NCBI GenBank assembly: GCA_023381095.1
Contig: JAMCTO010000210.1
Location: 1-7,493 of the forward strand
Reading direction: 5' to 3'
Length of the DNA: 7,493 nucleotides
Origin: Bacillota bacterium
Lineage (GTDB): Bacteria; Bacillota; Sulfobacillia; Sulfobacillales; Sulfobacillaceae
This document shows positions 1-6,021 of the stretch, in pieces. The notes beneath the pieces were generated by a model. It saw nothing but the letters and a program-made list of their open reading frames with translations. It was not told the DNA's origin and did no database searches. How positions within the stretch are numbered: the first letter of the stretch is position 1; each line of letters starts with the position of its first letter. A program made the translations under genes and the position numbers.

Positions 1-1
1 C

Positions 2-376
2 TGTTCCGCCCGCCCCTAACAGCCAGCGAATTAAGGTGCGTTCATGTCGGGGATCCGGATACACCAGGGCGAGGCGTTGCCGTAGCCAGTGTTCCCCATT
101 GATGGCAATAATGCGGCACGGGTCTTTGAGGGCCTTGTTTTGGAATGTAAAGGCTTGACGCCGGTCGGCGGATAACGGCACCGCAAGGCCCCCATAGCTT
201 GGTCAATTTTCGCTAGAGCCCGCGCGAGACGGGTCCGCTGGGGATTGACCGCCGGGCGGACCTGAGGCGTGCAACGCCACGGCCACCTGCTCGGCTAGAT
301 CGGGTGGTCAGGTGGGGTCCAAGAAGGTGAGCGACAAGCGAACCCCAGTTCGCGTCGCAAGTACGGTACTATGATG
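2..376 (-). pseudogene. Decayed protein-coding gene of unknown family, running off the left edge
   Basis: On the minus strand a clean open frame covers 202 down to 2 with no stop and reads like real protein, with segments such as AFTFQNKALKDPCRII, NGEHWLRQRLALVYPDP and ERTLIRWLLGAGGT. It is closed on its 5' side by TGA at 203-205. Shifting one frame at the run of five C (189-193) lets it continue upstream as RTRLARALAKIDQAM and VRPAVNPQ. A second shift near 256-263 leads to DLAEQVAVALHAS, and an in-frame TGA at 308-310 separates that from TGVRLSLTFLDPT further upstream. Two frameshifts plus one nonsense codon suggest a dead gene, although sequencing errors in the C run could explain one shift. 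I do not recognise the family; a decayed mobile-element protein is possible but unsupported. The 3' end lies outside the window, and no intact start codon with a ribosome binding site is visible. Confidence 0.5.
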
Positions 377-384
377 TCACAATT

Positions 385-399
385 GAGGGTTTTTCCCTC
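385..399. repeat. Short perfect hairpin, GAGGG / CCCTC
   Basis: Five-base perfect stem (385-389 with 395-399) around a loop of five T on the plus strand. It lies just upstream, in minus-strand sense, of the first readable segment of the decayed gene. It is too short for a function to be assigned, and no T tract follows on either strand as a terminator would need. Confidence 0.4.
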
Positions 400-410
400 T
401 CTCCAGATCA

Positions 411-440
411 GCGAAGGCGACACCTACTCACGGCCTTCGC
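411..440. repeat. Inverted repeat GCGAAGGC / GCCTTCGC
   Basis: Perfect eight-base arms at 411-418 and 433-440 with a 14-base loop. It is one of four inverted repeats clustered in 385-651. The arms are GC-rich and would form a stable stem in RNA from either strand. No U tract follows, so it is not a typical terminator. Confidence 0.5.
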
Positions 441-550
441 GGCATCCGGCGTATAGGGGGCACGAGCTTGGTCCGGGCTGGAACATAGAACGTGAGAACC
501 CTGTCGGTGATGCAAAGCGAAAACCCTATAAGCGGAGTCCGCGAAGGGGA

Positions 551-598
551 CGGCCTTGACATCGGCAAGCGGGGGATGAGCTGAGAGTGTCAAGGCCG
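551..598. repeat. Perfect 11-base inverted repeat, CGGCCTTGACA / TGTCAAGGCCG
   Basis: The arms are at 551-561 and 588-598 and match perfectly over 11 bases, separated by a 26-base spacer that itself contains a GGGGG run. This is the strongest secondary-structure signal in the window. It falls in the gene-poor stretch and is not accounted for by any recognised gene. It could be the stem of a structured RNA or an end or internal repeat of a decayed mobile element; the sequence alone does not decide. Confidence 0.6.
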
Positions 599-629
599 AA
601 CTCTGTGGGGGACTGTAGGTGAAATTCCT

Positions 630-651
630 CCGGTCTACCCTGCAAGACCGG
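630..651. repeat. Perfect hairpin CCGGTCT / AGACCGG
   Basis: Seven-base perfect arms (630-636 and 645-651) around an eight-base loop, ACCCTGCA. It is the rightmost of the four hairpins in the gene-poor region. There is no adjacent T run, so a terminator role is unlikely on either strand. Confidence 0.5.
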
Positions 652-746
652 TTGGGATTCCGGATGGCATCGATGAGCTTAAAAAGGGGGGTTAGCAAAC
701 GGGTGCCTTTGATAAACTCAGGGGTCTGTCGTAAACAATGCACATT

Positions 747-764
747 TTGATCATCTTGATCATC
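747..764. repeat. Tandem duplication of the 9-mer TTGATCATC
   Basis: Two back-to-back perfect copies of TTGATCATC (747-755 and 756-764). Each contains the palindrome TGATCA, and a further TTGATCA occurs at 821-827. The spacing of palindromic cores (9 bases) is close to one helical turn, so a protein-binding site is conceivable. Nothing else supports this. Confidence 0.35.
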
Positions 765-810
765 GCAAAAATAGACAGGAATTTCTTGTGTTGTAGGAGG
801 CGTTAGGGGC

Positions 811-867
811 GTGAGCGCTCTTGATCAATGGCATATTACGCCATATATGGCAGTCCCTAGGTTATGA
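811..867 (+). CDS. Possible 18-residue plus-strand peptide or truncated gene start
   Basis: A GTG codon at 811 is preceded by a perfect AGGAGG at 795-800 with a 10-base spacer, and opens an 18-codon frame (SALDQWHITPYMAVPRL after the initiator) ending in TGA at 865-867. It converges on the last operon gene, with only one base between the two stop codons. It could be the stump of a gene cut off by rearrangement, a small peptide, or chance. No family is recognised and no convincing promoter was seen; the ribosome binding site is the only positive evidence. Confidence 0.18.
   Translation: MSALDQWHITPYMAVPRL
840..851. promoter_or_regulatory. Perfect 12-base palindrome GCCATATATGGC beyond the operon end
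   Basis: A perfect self-complementary 12-mer lies 17 bases past the TAA of the final operon gene. A further ATGGC at 828-832 can pair with GCCAT at 840-844. The palindrome is too short and AT-centred, and lacks a T tract, to be a normal Rho-independent terminator. A protein-binding site or a weak 3'-end hairpin are both possible. Confidence 0.25.
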
Positions 868-868
868 A

Positions 869-1966
869 TTATCTGCCGAAATATTTTTCGTAATCAAAAT
901 CGTAGTCAAACCCTCGAGGTCCCCAAACTTGAAGCGCCTCAGGGCTTTTCATGATAGCTGGTGCCGGTATCACCAAAACGGCGACACGTTGCCCATATCG
1001 TAATCGTTCCGTGGTTACCGCAAGACCCGTGTGGGAATCCAGTACCGTGATCAGGTCGGGTACCATCGCGAGAATACGCTCTTCGTGACGAATTAAGAGA
1101 TTCTCATTTTGGAACTCAATCTCAAAGGATTGGTCCCGGTCGGCATTTAGTCCTTGTATACGGACTTTACCTCGCGCAAATCCATCAGCGGTGCGGCGTG
1201 ACACTTCAACGATTTTCCCACTAAACACAATCTGCCCTCGTCCGTATCCTGCGTAATGCGTTGCTTCGCATACAGCCTCCAGAGGATCCCGATGATTCTT
1301 CTCGGCCAAAAGCACTGCCTTACCAATCCGCAAACCCAAACTTAGGGTGCCGCGAATCGCGGACCGTTTCACATCATGTCCCCGCATCGGAAATTGCGAC
1401 AAAAAAGTATGGCCACCCATTCGGATGGTAATCCCACGTGCAATCCACTCTAACGCGTAATTGTCATGAAGGTGATCCAATATGACGAAGTCGTCGAATT
1501 CGCTCGCAATACAGGCAGGCGTGCCTTGTATACCGAAAATATGAAAGGTCTGCATGTAGAGTGCGGGAAAGGCGCGCCCCATGCCGTCAGCGTCCACGAC
1601 CGGCCGTTTCAGGAGTGCCGCTACTTGTAGCGGCACCATACTATTAATGCCTCCTGCCTCAATCGGACAAGGGAAGGCATCCTGCACCCCGAGGTGGTCT
1701 TCTAAACGTCGAAATGCCGCAACCGGCTCCGTTCCCCGGGGTACTTTTTCGAAAAGCACTGTGGGAGCTCCCATGCCGGCAATGGGAATGACCCAACGAT
1801 CATCATCTAAGTCATCCACGTTATAGACCGTGACGGATCCGTTTTCACGTATGGCGGTTTCTGCCATCACCCGCCCGATATAGGGATCACCTCCACCTCC
1901 GGTTCCTAGAATTGCCGCCCCGATGGCTAAGGCGTCTAAGTCCTCAATTCCGATTTGCCAACTCAT
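869..1966 (-). CDS. DUF917 / S-methyl-thiohydantoin desulfurase-family protein, divergent copy
   Basis: A 365-residue protein of the family long called DUF917, now named after S-methyl-thiohydantoin desulfurase and usually found beside HyuA-like proteins. No signal peptide or membrane segment is seen, so it is probably cytoplasmic. Family blocks visible here are GTGGGGDPY (21-29), GAPTV (66-70), EAGGINSM (103-110), DADGMGRAFP (125-134), DGFARG (261-266), EFQNENL (284-290) and VPDLI (302-306). The length is normal. Its ATG overlaps the TGA of the hydantoinase gene as ATGA (1963-1966), with only a weak GGGGGA motif six bases upstream, so translation is probably coupled. The start aligns with that of the paralogue at 3561-4631. 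It differs from that paralogue by having His186 and His197 where the other has Ala and Arg, and by a different stretch around 222-245. Family assignment is firm; the reaction and substrate are inferred only. Confidence 0.93.
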   Translation of the reverse strand: MSWQIGIEDLDALAIGAAILGTGGGGDPYIGRVMAETAIRENGSVTVYNVDDLDDDRWVIPIAGMGAPTVLFEKVPRGTEPVAAFRRLEDHLGVQDAFPCPIEAGGINSMVPLQVAALLKRPVVDADGMGRAFPALYMQTFHIFGIQGTPACIASEFDDFVILDHLHDNYALEWIARGITIRMGGHTFLSQFPMRGHDVKRSAIRGTLSLGLRIGKAVLLAEKNHRDPLEAVCEATHYAGYGRGQIVFSGKIVEVSRRTADGFARGKVRIQGLNADRDQSFEIEFQNENLLIRHEERILAMVPDLITVLDSHTGLAVTTERLRYGQRVAVLVIPAPAIMKSPEALQVWGPRGFDYDFDYEKYFGR

Positions 1967-3516
1967 AAAGGGTCCCCCGCCAATTGCCCCGCCACGGTGA
2001 TGCGCACCCGTGATGCGTTAGATGGTAAGTATGCGAGCGGGATCTCCTCGACTTCGATAATCTCTAAGGTGTTTCGATCGGCACCGGCCCGCACCGCATC
2101 CGCCTGTGCAGTTGCTATGGCGTCCTGAATCACCTGATCACGAGAACGTCCAGTCATGGCATAAATTCGATCCACCCGCCCTGACACTTGGGCAATCGCT
2201 GCACCAATCGCATTGGCTACGTCAAAGTGGAGCGGTCGAATCACTTCGGAAACTCCCTCCAACCGATCTGGCAACAGCGCGCTACCACCCCCTACGGCAA
2301 TGAGAGGAACTGGTTCGGCGCTCGTCTTCATGCGGTCGATGCCTTCTTCGATGATACGCAACGCCTCACGATAGGCTCTTTCGCTGAGATCTTGTGATAC
2401 GGTCGGGTTCCTATGACCGATGTGGGCTTTCTTTTGACCCACGGCCACGTCAGTAAAGGTAAGGACATCACCGCCAAATACCTGAGCTTCCTCAATAATC
2501 CGATAGCCTACGCTATCCGGGCCCACCGTGACTCGTTCTTCCGATTCCCGAACCCGGGATCCCCCTCCAAGACCTAAGGCAATCAAATCCGGCATGCGGA
2601 AGTTGGTTCGTACTCCTCCCACTTCAACGGCCAGTGATGATTGGCGAGGGAAACCTCCTCGAATCATCCCAATATCCGATGAGGTACCACCCACGTCAAT
2701 GATTACGGCATCATCCAATCGGGAAAGAAAGGCAGCACCCCGCATCGAATTGGTGGGTCCACAAGCCACAGTCAGGATGGGGTAACGCAAGGCATAGTCC
2801 ATTGCCATCAAAGTCCCATCGTTTTGGGCAAAGAAGAGAGCGGCCTCGACCCCGACTTCTCGAAGGGCATCTTCGAAGGCATTGGCTGCCATGCTGGCGA
2901 CTTCGGCGACTGCGGCGTTTAGCACGGTCGCGTTTTCTCGCTCTAGAAGTCCGACAGAGCCAATTTCGTGAGACAGGGAAACGGTCAAATGAGGATATTC
3001 ATCTCCAATGAGGTCTCGCACCGCTAACTCGTGCTCTGCGTTGACCGGAGAGAACACTGCCGTCACCGCTATCGACGACAAAGTGTGCGCGTTTTCATCC
3101 AAGAACCTTCTGATGTCATTCAGTCCCAAAGGTGCCATGGGCCGTCCGTCAAATTCGTGACCACCCCGTACCATGATACTGGCCCGTTGAACCATTTCTT
3201 TCAATGATGCGGGCCATCCGGTCAAAGGTGGTACCGCCAACGTTGCAGGAGCACCAATGCGAATCATCCCCACTGGGTTCAACCGTTGGCGTTCAATGAT
3301 GGCGTTTGTCACTTGAGTGGTCCCCAGCATCGCATGCGAAATGGCATCCGCGGGTAACTCTGAATCTTTAAGCACGGCGCGTACCGCATCACGAATCGAA
3401 CTCACCACATCGCGAGTCACAGGAGTTTTGGTTTTGGCTACGACCATGTCGTCGGGGGTCAGGATAACCGCGTCGGTGTTCGTGCCACCCACATCAATGC
3501 CTAGTCGGTATTTCAT
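1963..3516 (-). CDS. Hydantoinase A / oxoprolinase-family ATPase (short form, HyuA-like)
   Basis: A 517-residue protein of the HyuA / 5-oxoprolinase family, ASKHA-fold enzymes that use ATP to activate and open a cyclic amide. Visible motifs are the N-terminal phosphate loop GIDVGGTNTDAV (6-17), ACGPTNSMRGA (251-261), the second phosphate loop VIIDVGGTSSDIG (271-283), LGLGGGSRVR (314-323) and AVGGGSALLPDRL (407-419). Classical HyuA is longer, near 680 residues; this matches the short form that accompanies DUF917 proteins and lacks the extra C-terminal domain. I chose the ATG at 3516 because AGGAGG lies six bases upstream and MKYRLGIDVGGT is the family's usual beginning. The frame stays open back to 3642, but that extension overlaps the preceding gene and looks non-native. 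Its stop overlaps the next gene by four bases. No HyuB is present in the window. Substrate unknown; a hydantoin or thiohydantoin is inferred. Confidence 0.93.
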   Translation of the reverse strand: MKYRLGIDVGGTNTDAVILTPDDMVVAKTKTPVTRDVVSSIRDAVRAVLKDSELPADAISHAMLGTTQVTNAIIERQRLNPVGMIRIGAPATLAVPPLTGWPASLKEMVQRASIMVRGGHEFDGRPMAPLGLNDIRRFLDENAHTLSSIAVTAVFSPVNAEHELAVRDLIGDEYPHLTVSLSHEIGSVGLLERENATVLNAAVAEVASMAANAFEDALREVGVEAALFFAQNDGTLMAMDYALRYPILTVACGPTNSMRGAAFLSRLDDAVIIDVGGTSSDIGMIRGGFPRQSSLAVEVGGVRTNFRMPDLIALGLGGGSRVRESEERVTVGPDSVGYRIIEEAQVFGGDVLTFTDVAVGQKKAHIGHRNPTVSQDLSERAYREALRIIEEGIDRMKTSAEPVPLIAVGGGSALLPDRLEGVSEVIRPLHFDVANAIGAAIAQVSGRVDRIYAMTGRSRDQVIQDAIATAQADAVRAGADRNTLEIIEVEEIPLAYLPSNASRVRITVAGQLAGDPL

Positions 3517-3522
3517 TCTTGT

Positions 3523-3528
3523 CCTCCT
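3523..3528 (-). promoter_or_regulatory. Ribosome binding site of the HyuA-like gene
   Basis: A perfect AGGAGG on the minus strand, six bases before the ATG at 3514-3516. It fixes the start and rules out the upstream in-frame ATG at 3642, which would add 42 unrelated residues and overlap the preceding gene. Confidence 0.85.
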
Positions 3529-3560
3529 ATAAAAAGTGAAAGGTTTTGGGAAGCAAAAAT

Positions 3561-4631
3561 CTAGCGCTGCAGTGGAGTGTAGTCCACTTGGTATCCAAAG
3601 TAGCGGGGCCCCACGGTTTCCATTCCTTTTGGGGTGTTCCACACCGGGTCACAAGGAAACGCGTACACCGTAACACCTTGACCATAGGGCAGTCCGGCGG
3701 TAGTAATGGGCATGAGAGTCTCCCGGTCTAGCACACAAATAAGGTCGGGAACCGTGGCCACCACGATGCCATCTCGCAGCGCAATGAGGTTCTCATTTTG
3801 AAACTCGATGCGCAGCACCGATCCGTCGTACGCGCCGAGCCCGCTACACGACAAGGTACCGCGAGCAAATCCATCGCCGCTATGGCGCTCCACATCGACC
3901 ACCTTACCCGAAAAAAGTTCCAGGGCCCCATGGTCCCCAGAGAGTTTTTCTCCGATTTCGGTGACCGACAACCGGGTGTCTCGGAGTAATCGACCGAGTT
4001 CCATAGCCTTACCCATGGTTCCTCGCACCATCGTCATTTTGGCCTGGCGTCCTGTCATCGGGTACAGTGCAATAATCGCCGCACCGCCCACAGCAACAGT
4101 CGCCGTGCGTGCCAGGCGTTCCGTCCACGGATTATCGATCGCGTCGATGATAAGATGATTGCCCTTTTCATCCACCAAAGCCATTGGTGTCGCACGAATG
4201 CCATGAACGTGAAACGACGTCATTTGAAGCTCCGGAAAGGCTCGTCCCATACTATCTCCGTCGATCACCGGGAGTCCCAGTTCGGCGGCCACGGCCAGCG
4301 GGATCATGGAATTGATCCCGCCCGCCTCAATCGTCATAATTGCGATAGCCTTTTGATTCAACGTTCTTTCCAGCGCAGATACAGCCGTCTGGATTTCTCG
4401 GCCATTCGGAATCTTCTCCACCATCACGGTGGGAGCTCCCATCATGGCTGCGGGAATGACGAGACCTTCATCGGAAAGTTCATCGACGTCTATCAGGGTC
4501 ACCGGTCCGAAGCGGCTAATAGCCGCTTCGGTCATCAGCGATCCGATATAGGGATCCCCTCCACCACCGGTTCCCAATAAGGTGGCTCCCACCGACAAAT
4601 CGGCTAAATCGGCAACGGTAATGGTTCTCAT
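3561..4631 (-). CDS. DUF917 / S-methyl-thiohydantoin desulfurase-family protein, first copy
   Basis: A 356-residue protein of the same family as the product of 869-1966. It shows TGGGGDPY (21-28), GAPTV (65-69), EAGGINSM (102-109), DGDSMGRAFP (124-133), FSGKVVDV (240-247), DGFARG (253-258), EFQNENL (276-282) and VPDLI (294-298). Length is full, with no signal peptide or membrane segment. The ATG overlaps the permease stop codon as ATGA (4628-4631), and GGAGG at 4639-4643 sits seven bases upstream, so both coupling and independent initiation are possible. The HyuA-like gene follows after 44 bases. Members of this family are commonly encoded beside HyuA-type ATPases and are thought to act with them on hydantoin-like rings; one characterised member removes sulfur from an S-methylated thiohydantoin. 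Which of these reactions applies here cannot be told from the sequence. Confidence 0.94.
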   Translation of the reverse strand: MRTITVADLADLSVGATLLGTGGGGDPYIGSLMTEAAISRFGPVTLIDVDELSDEGLVIPAAMMGAPTVMVEKIPNGREIQTAVSALERTLNQKAIAIMTIEAGGINSMIPLAVAAELGLPVIDGDSMGRAFPELQMTSFHVHGIRATPMALVDEKGNHLIIDAIDNPWTERLARTATVAVGGAAIIALYPMTGRQAKMTMVRGTMGKAMELGRLLRDTRLSVTEIGEKLSGDHGALELFSGKVVDVERHSGDGFARGTLSCSGLGAYDGSVLRIEFQNENLIALRDGIVVATVPDLICVLDRETLMPITTAGLPYGQGVTVYAFPCDPVWNTPKGMETVGPRYFGYQVDYTPLQR

Positions 4632-5932
4632 GCAGTTTCCTCCACCATTTTGGGCTGATTCACTATTCTGGCGTTGATGACGGAACAGATCCAGTATAAA
4701 ATTACGGCCGCCACTAACGAGTTAATCGATTGAATACCCCATTGAATGAAATACCCCAATAAGAACGACCCTACCCAGGCCACAATCATGGGCCAATTAA
4801 AGAGCTCCATACGATCGGGCAATGTTCCTTTGGAAAGGCTCCGGTCCAATTGGTCCCGGTGCCGACCAAGAATCCAATAGTCGGTGAGCATAATTCCGGA
4901 AATGGGCGGAATAGCGACACCGAGAATAATCAAAAACCCTACGAAGTGTTGCAAAATCCCGACAGCCGCCAGAATCGTGCCGAGGCCCCCAATGACCCAG
5001 GTCGTTTTGGCACGGGACACTTTTTTGTCAAAAAGAGTGTCAATTGCGTTGACAATTCCGAGCGTGGAGGAATACAGGTTCCAGTCATTAATCTTCAACG
5101 TCGCCATCACTAAAATGATGGTGCCAATCAATCCCGAAGTGGAATAGACAATTGACACCACGTTGGAACTCCTCACCGCATGCGCCAGCAATACGCCCAC
5201 TAACCCTATGGTGTATTCACCCAATGTAATGCCCAGGATCGTCTGCTTCACTACATCTCCCGCCGTCCGGTTAAAGCGGGTCATATCTGGGGTAATTACC
5301 GCCCCGATGATAAATCCACCCGCCACCAGTGTCGTCCCTTGACTTAACGTCAAGAGCGGTCCAGGAGGGGCCATCATAACTAGATGATGCAACGCATGAT
5401 GGCTCAGTCCATTAATGATGGTCCAGCCTGCAAGAATTAGAAACAAGGGCACGGCAATATAAGCCGTCCATCCCATTGAGAGAAAGCCAAAGGTAACAAT
5501 AGCAATAACGGCCACGCCGGCAAGAATCGACCACAACCAGAGTGGCATCCCTCCAATCAGTTGAACCAGTCCTTCAGCAAACACCGCATTCTGGATGCCA
5601 AACCACCCGACTAGTCCCACCGCGATAACGATGCCAATCATCGCAGAACCGTACCGTCCAAATCCTGTCCACCGCGCCAGCAGTGAAGTGGACAGCCCTT
5701 CCCGTTGCCCCGCAATGCCCACTATGATCGAGACGACTTCAAGTACCACCGCCCCGAGTGTCAAGGCCCAAAAGGCAGACCAAAATTTCATCCCAAAGCC
5801 GAGGGTGGCTCCCAATAAAAACTGAGACAGAGCGGACATTTGCCCAAATCGCTGAACGGCGACCGAAAACCAACCGTATCGCGCATTTTCGGGTACTCGG
5901 GTCAGTGGGAAATCTTCCCCATGATCCTGCAT
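4628..5932 (-). CDS. NCS1-family permease, CodB-like (cytosine/purine/hydantoin-type)
   Basis: A 434-residue inner-membrane transporter of the nucleobase-cation-symport-1 family. Hydrophobicity by eye gives about 12 membrane segments spread over roughly 27-420, with a hydrophilic N-terminus containing DFPLTRVPENARYGW, typical of CodB-type members. Further matches to E. coli CodB are GWFGIQ (109-114), the TPDMTRFNR segment (214-222), NDWNLYSSTLG (282-292) and IPPISGIMLTDYW (341-353). Three residues that contact cytosine in CodB (Gln105, Ser206, Asn275) correspond in my hand alignment to Leu107, Ile209 and Ala277, while the stacking aromatics are kept as Trp110 and Phe207. The ligand is therefore probably a ring compound other than cytosine. 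It is placed just after the PucR gene and directly overlaps the DUF917 gene, consistent with uptake of the pathway's substrate. Family assignment is secure; specificity is inferred. Confidence 0.93.
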   Translation of the reverse strand: MQDHGEDFPLTRVPENARYGWFSVAVQRFGQMSALSQFLLGATLGFGMKFWSAFWALTLGAVVLEVVSIIVGIAGQREGLSTSLLARWTGFGRYGSAMIGIVIAVGLVGWFGIQNAVFAEGLVQLIGGMPLWLWSILAGVAVIAIVTFGFLSMGWTAYIAVPLFLILAGWTIINGLSHHALHHLVMMAPPGPLLTLSQGTTLVAGGFIIGAVITPDMTRFNRTAGDVVKQTILGITLGEYTIGLVGVLLAHAVRSSNVVSIVYSTSGLIGTIILVMATLKINDWNLYSSTLGIVNAIDTLFDKKVSRAKTTWVIGGLGTILAAVGILQHFVGFLIILGVAIPPISGIMLTDYWILGRHRDQLDRSLSKGTLPDRMELFNWPMIVAWVGSFLLGYFIQWGIQSINSLVAAVILYWICSVINARIVNQPKMVEETA

Positions 5933-5940
5933 TGAATCAT

Positions 5941-5948
5941 ACCTCCTT
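5941..5948 (-). promoter_or_regulatory. Ribosome binding site of the permease gene
   Basis: A perfect AAGGAGGT on the minus strand, eight bases before the ATG at 5930-5932. It decides between that ATG and another at 5938-5940, which abuts the site, is out of frame, and would give only 12 residues. Confidence 0.85.
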
Positions 5949-5994
5949 TCTTTCTAAGGAAGTATTTCCACATCACCGTGCCTAACTCATTCAG

Positions 5995-6008
5995 CATTTT
6001 GCACAATG
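5995..6008. promoter_or_regulatory. Candidate operator: imperfect palindrome CATTTTGCACAATG
   Basis: A 14-base near-palindrome (12 of 14 positions symmetric) lies in the 89-base gap between the regulator and permease genes, about 60 bases before the permease start. The location suits a regulator site for the permease-hydantoinase genes. I found no convincing -35/-10 pair in the gap, so whether a promoter exists here, or the genes are read through from upstream, is open. The PucR-family site consensus is too variable for a match to be claimed. Confidence 0.25.
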
Positions 6009-6021
6009 TTTGACGAGATTG

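Larger units (their letters stand above)
377..868. other. Gene-poor interval rich in inverted repeats
   Basis: I see no convincing gene here. The longest open frame is a 111-codon minus-strand one (743-408), which lacks a ribosome binding site and any recognised motif. The interval contains four perfect inverted repeats between 385 and 651, a 9-base tandem repeat at 747-764, a GAGCGCTC palindrome at 813-820, and the 840-851 palindrome directly beyond the operon's last stop codon. No tRNA, rRNA or Rho-independent terminator (GC-rich stem followed by a T run) was recognised. It may be the remains of a mobile element or a structured non-coding region lying next to the decayed gene. Confidence 0.5.

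Noticed and set aside
385..399. Hairpin with a T-rich loop considered as a terminator
   Set aside because: The T run is in the loop rather than after the stem, on both strands.
371..559. 62-codon plus-strand frame with an arginine- and proline-rich end, considered as the tail of a TnpB-like protein
   Set aside because: The zinc-finger and catalytic motifs of TnpB are absent, there is no ribosome binding site, and the resemblance is compositional only.
377..740. Group II intron, IS110 bridge RNA or IS605 guide RNA identity for the hairpin-rich stretch
   Set aside because: No domain V-like hairpin, DEDD recombinase, TnpB or other diagnostic motif was found, so a named element is not supported.
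408..743. 111-codon minus-strand open frame between the decayed gene and the operon
   Set aside because: No ribosome binding site before its ATG, no recognisable motif, and three of the inverted repeats lie inside it. A decayed remnant is possible, so the stretch is described as gene-poor rather than called as a gene.
3517..3642. N-terminal extension of the HyuA-like protein to an ATG at 3642
   Set aside because: It would overlap the upstream gene by 82 bases, the extra residues do not resemble the family, and a perfect AGGAGG serves the ATG at 3516.
3808..4158. Plus-strand frames of 60 to 141 codons lying opposite the DUF917, HyuA-like and permease genes
   Set aside because: They are antisense to strongly supported genes, have no ribosome binding sites of note, and show no protein family features.
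5902..5940. Tiny upstream frame of 12 codons starting at the ATG at 5938-5940, considered as a leader peptide for the permease
   Set aside because: The ATG touches the ribosome binding site with no spacer, so efficient initiation there is implausible.
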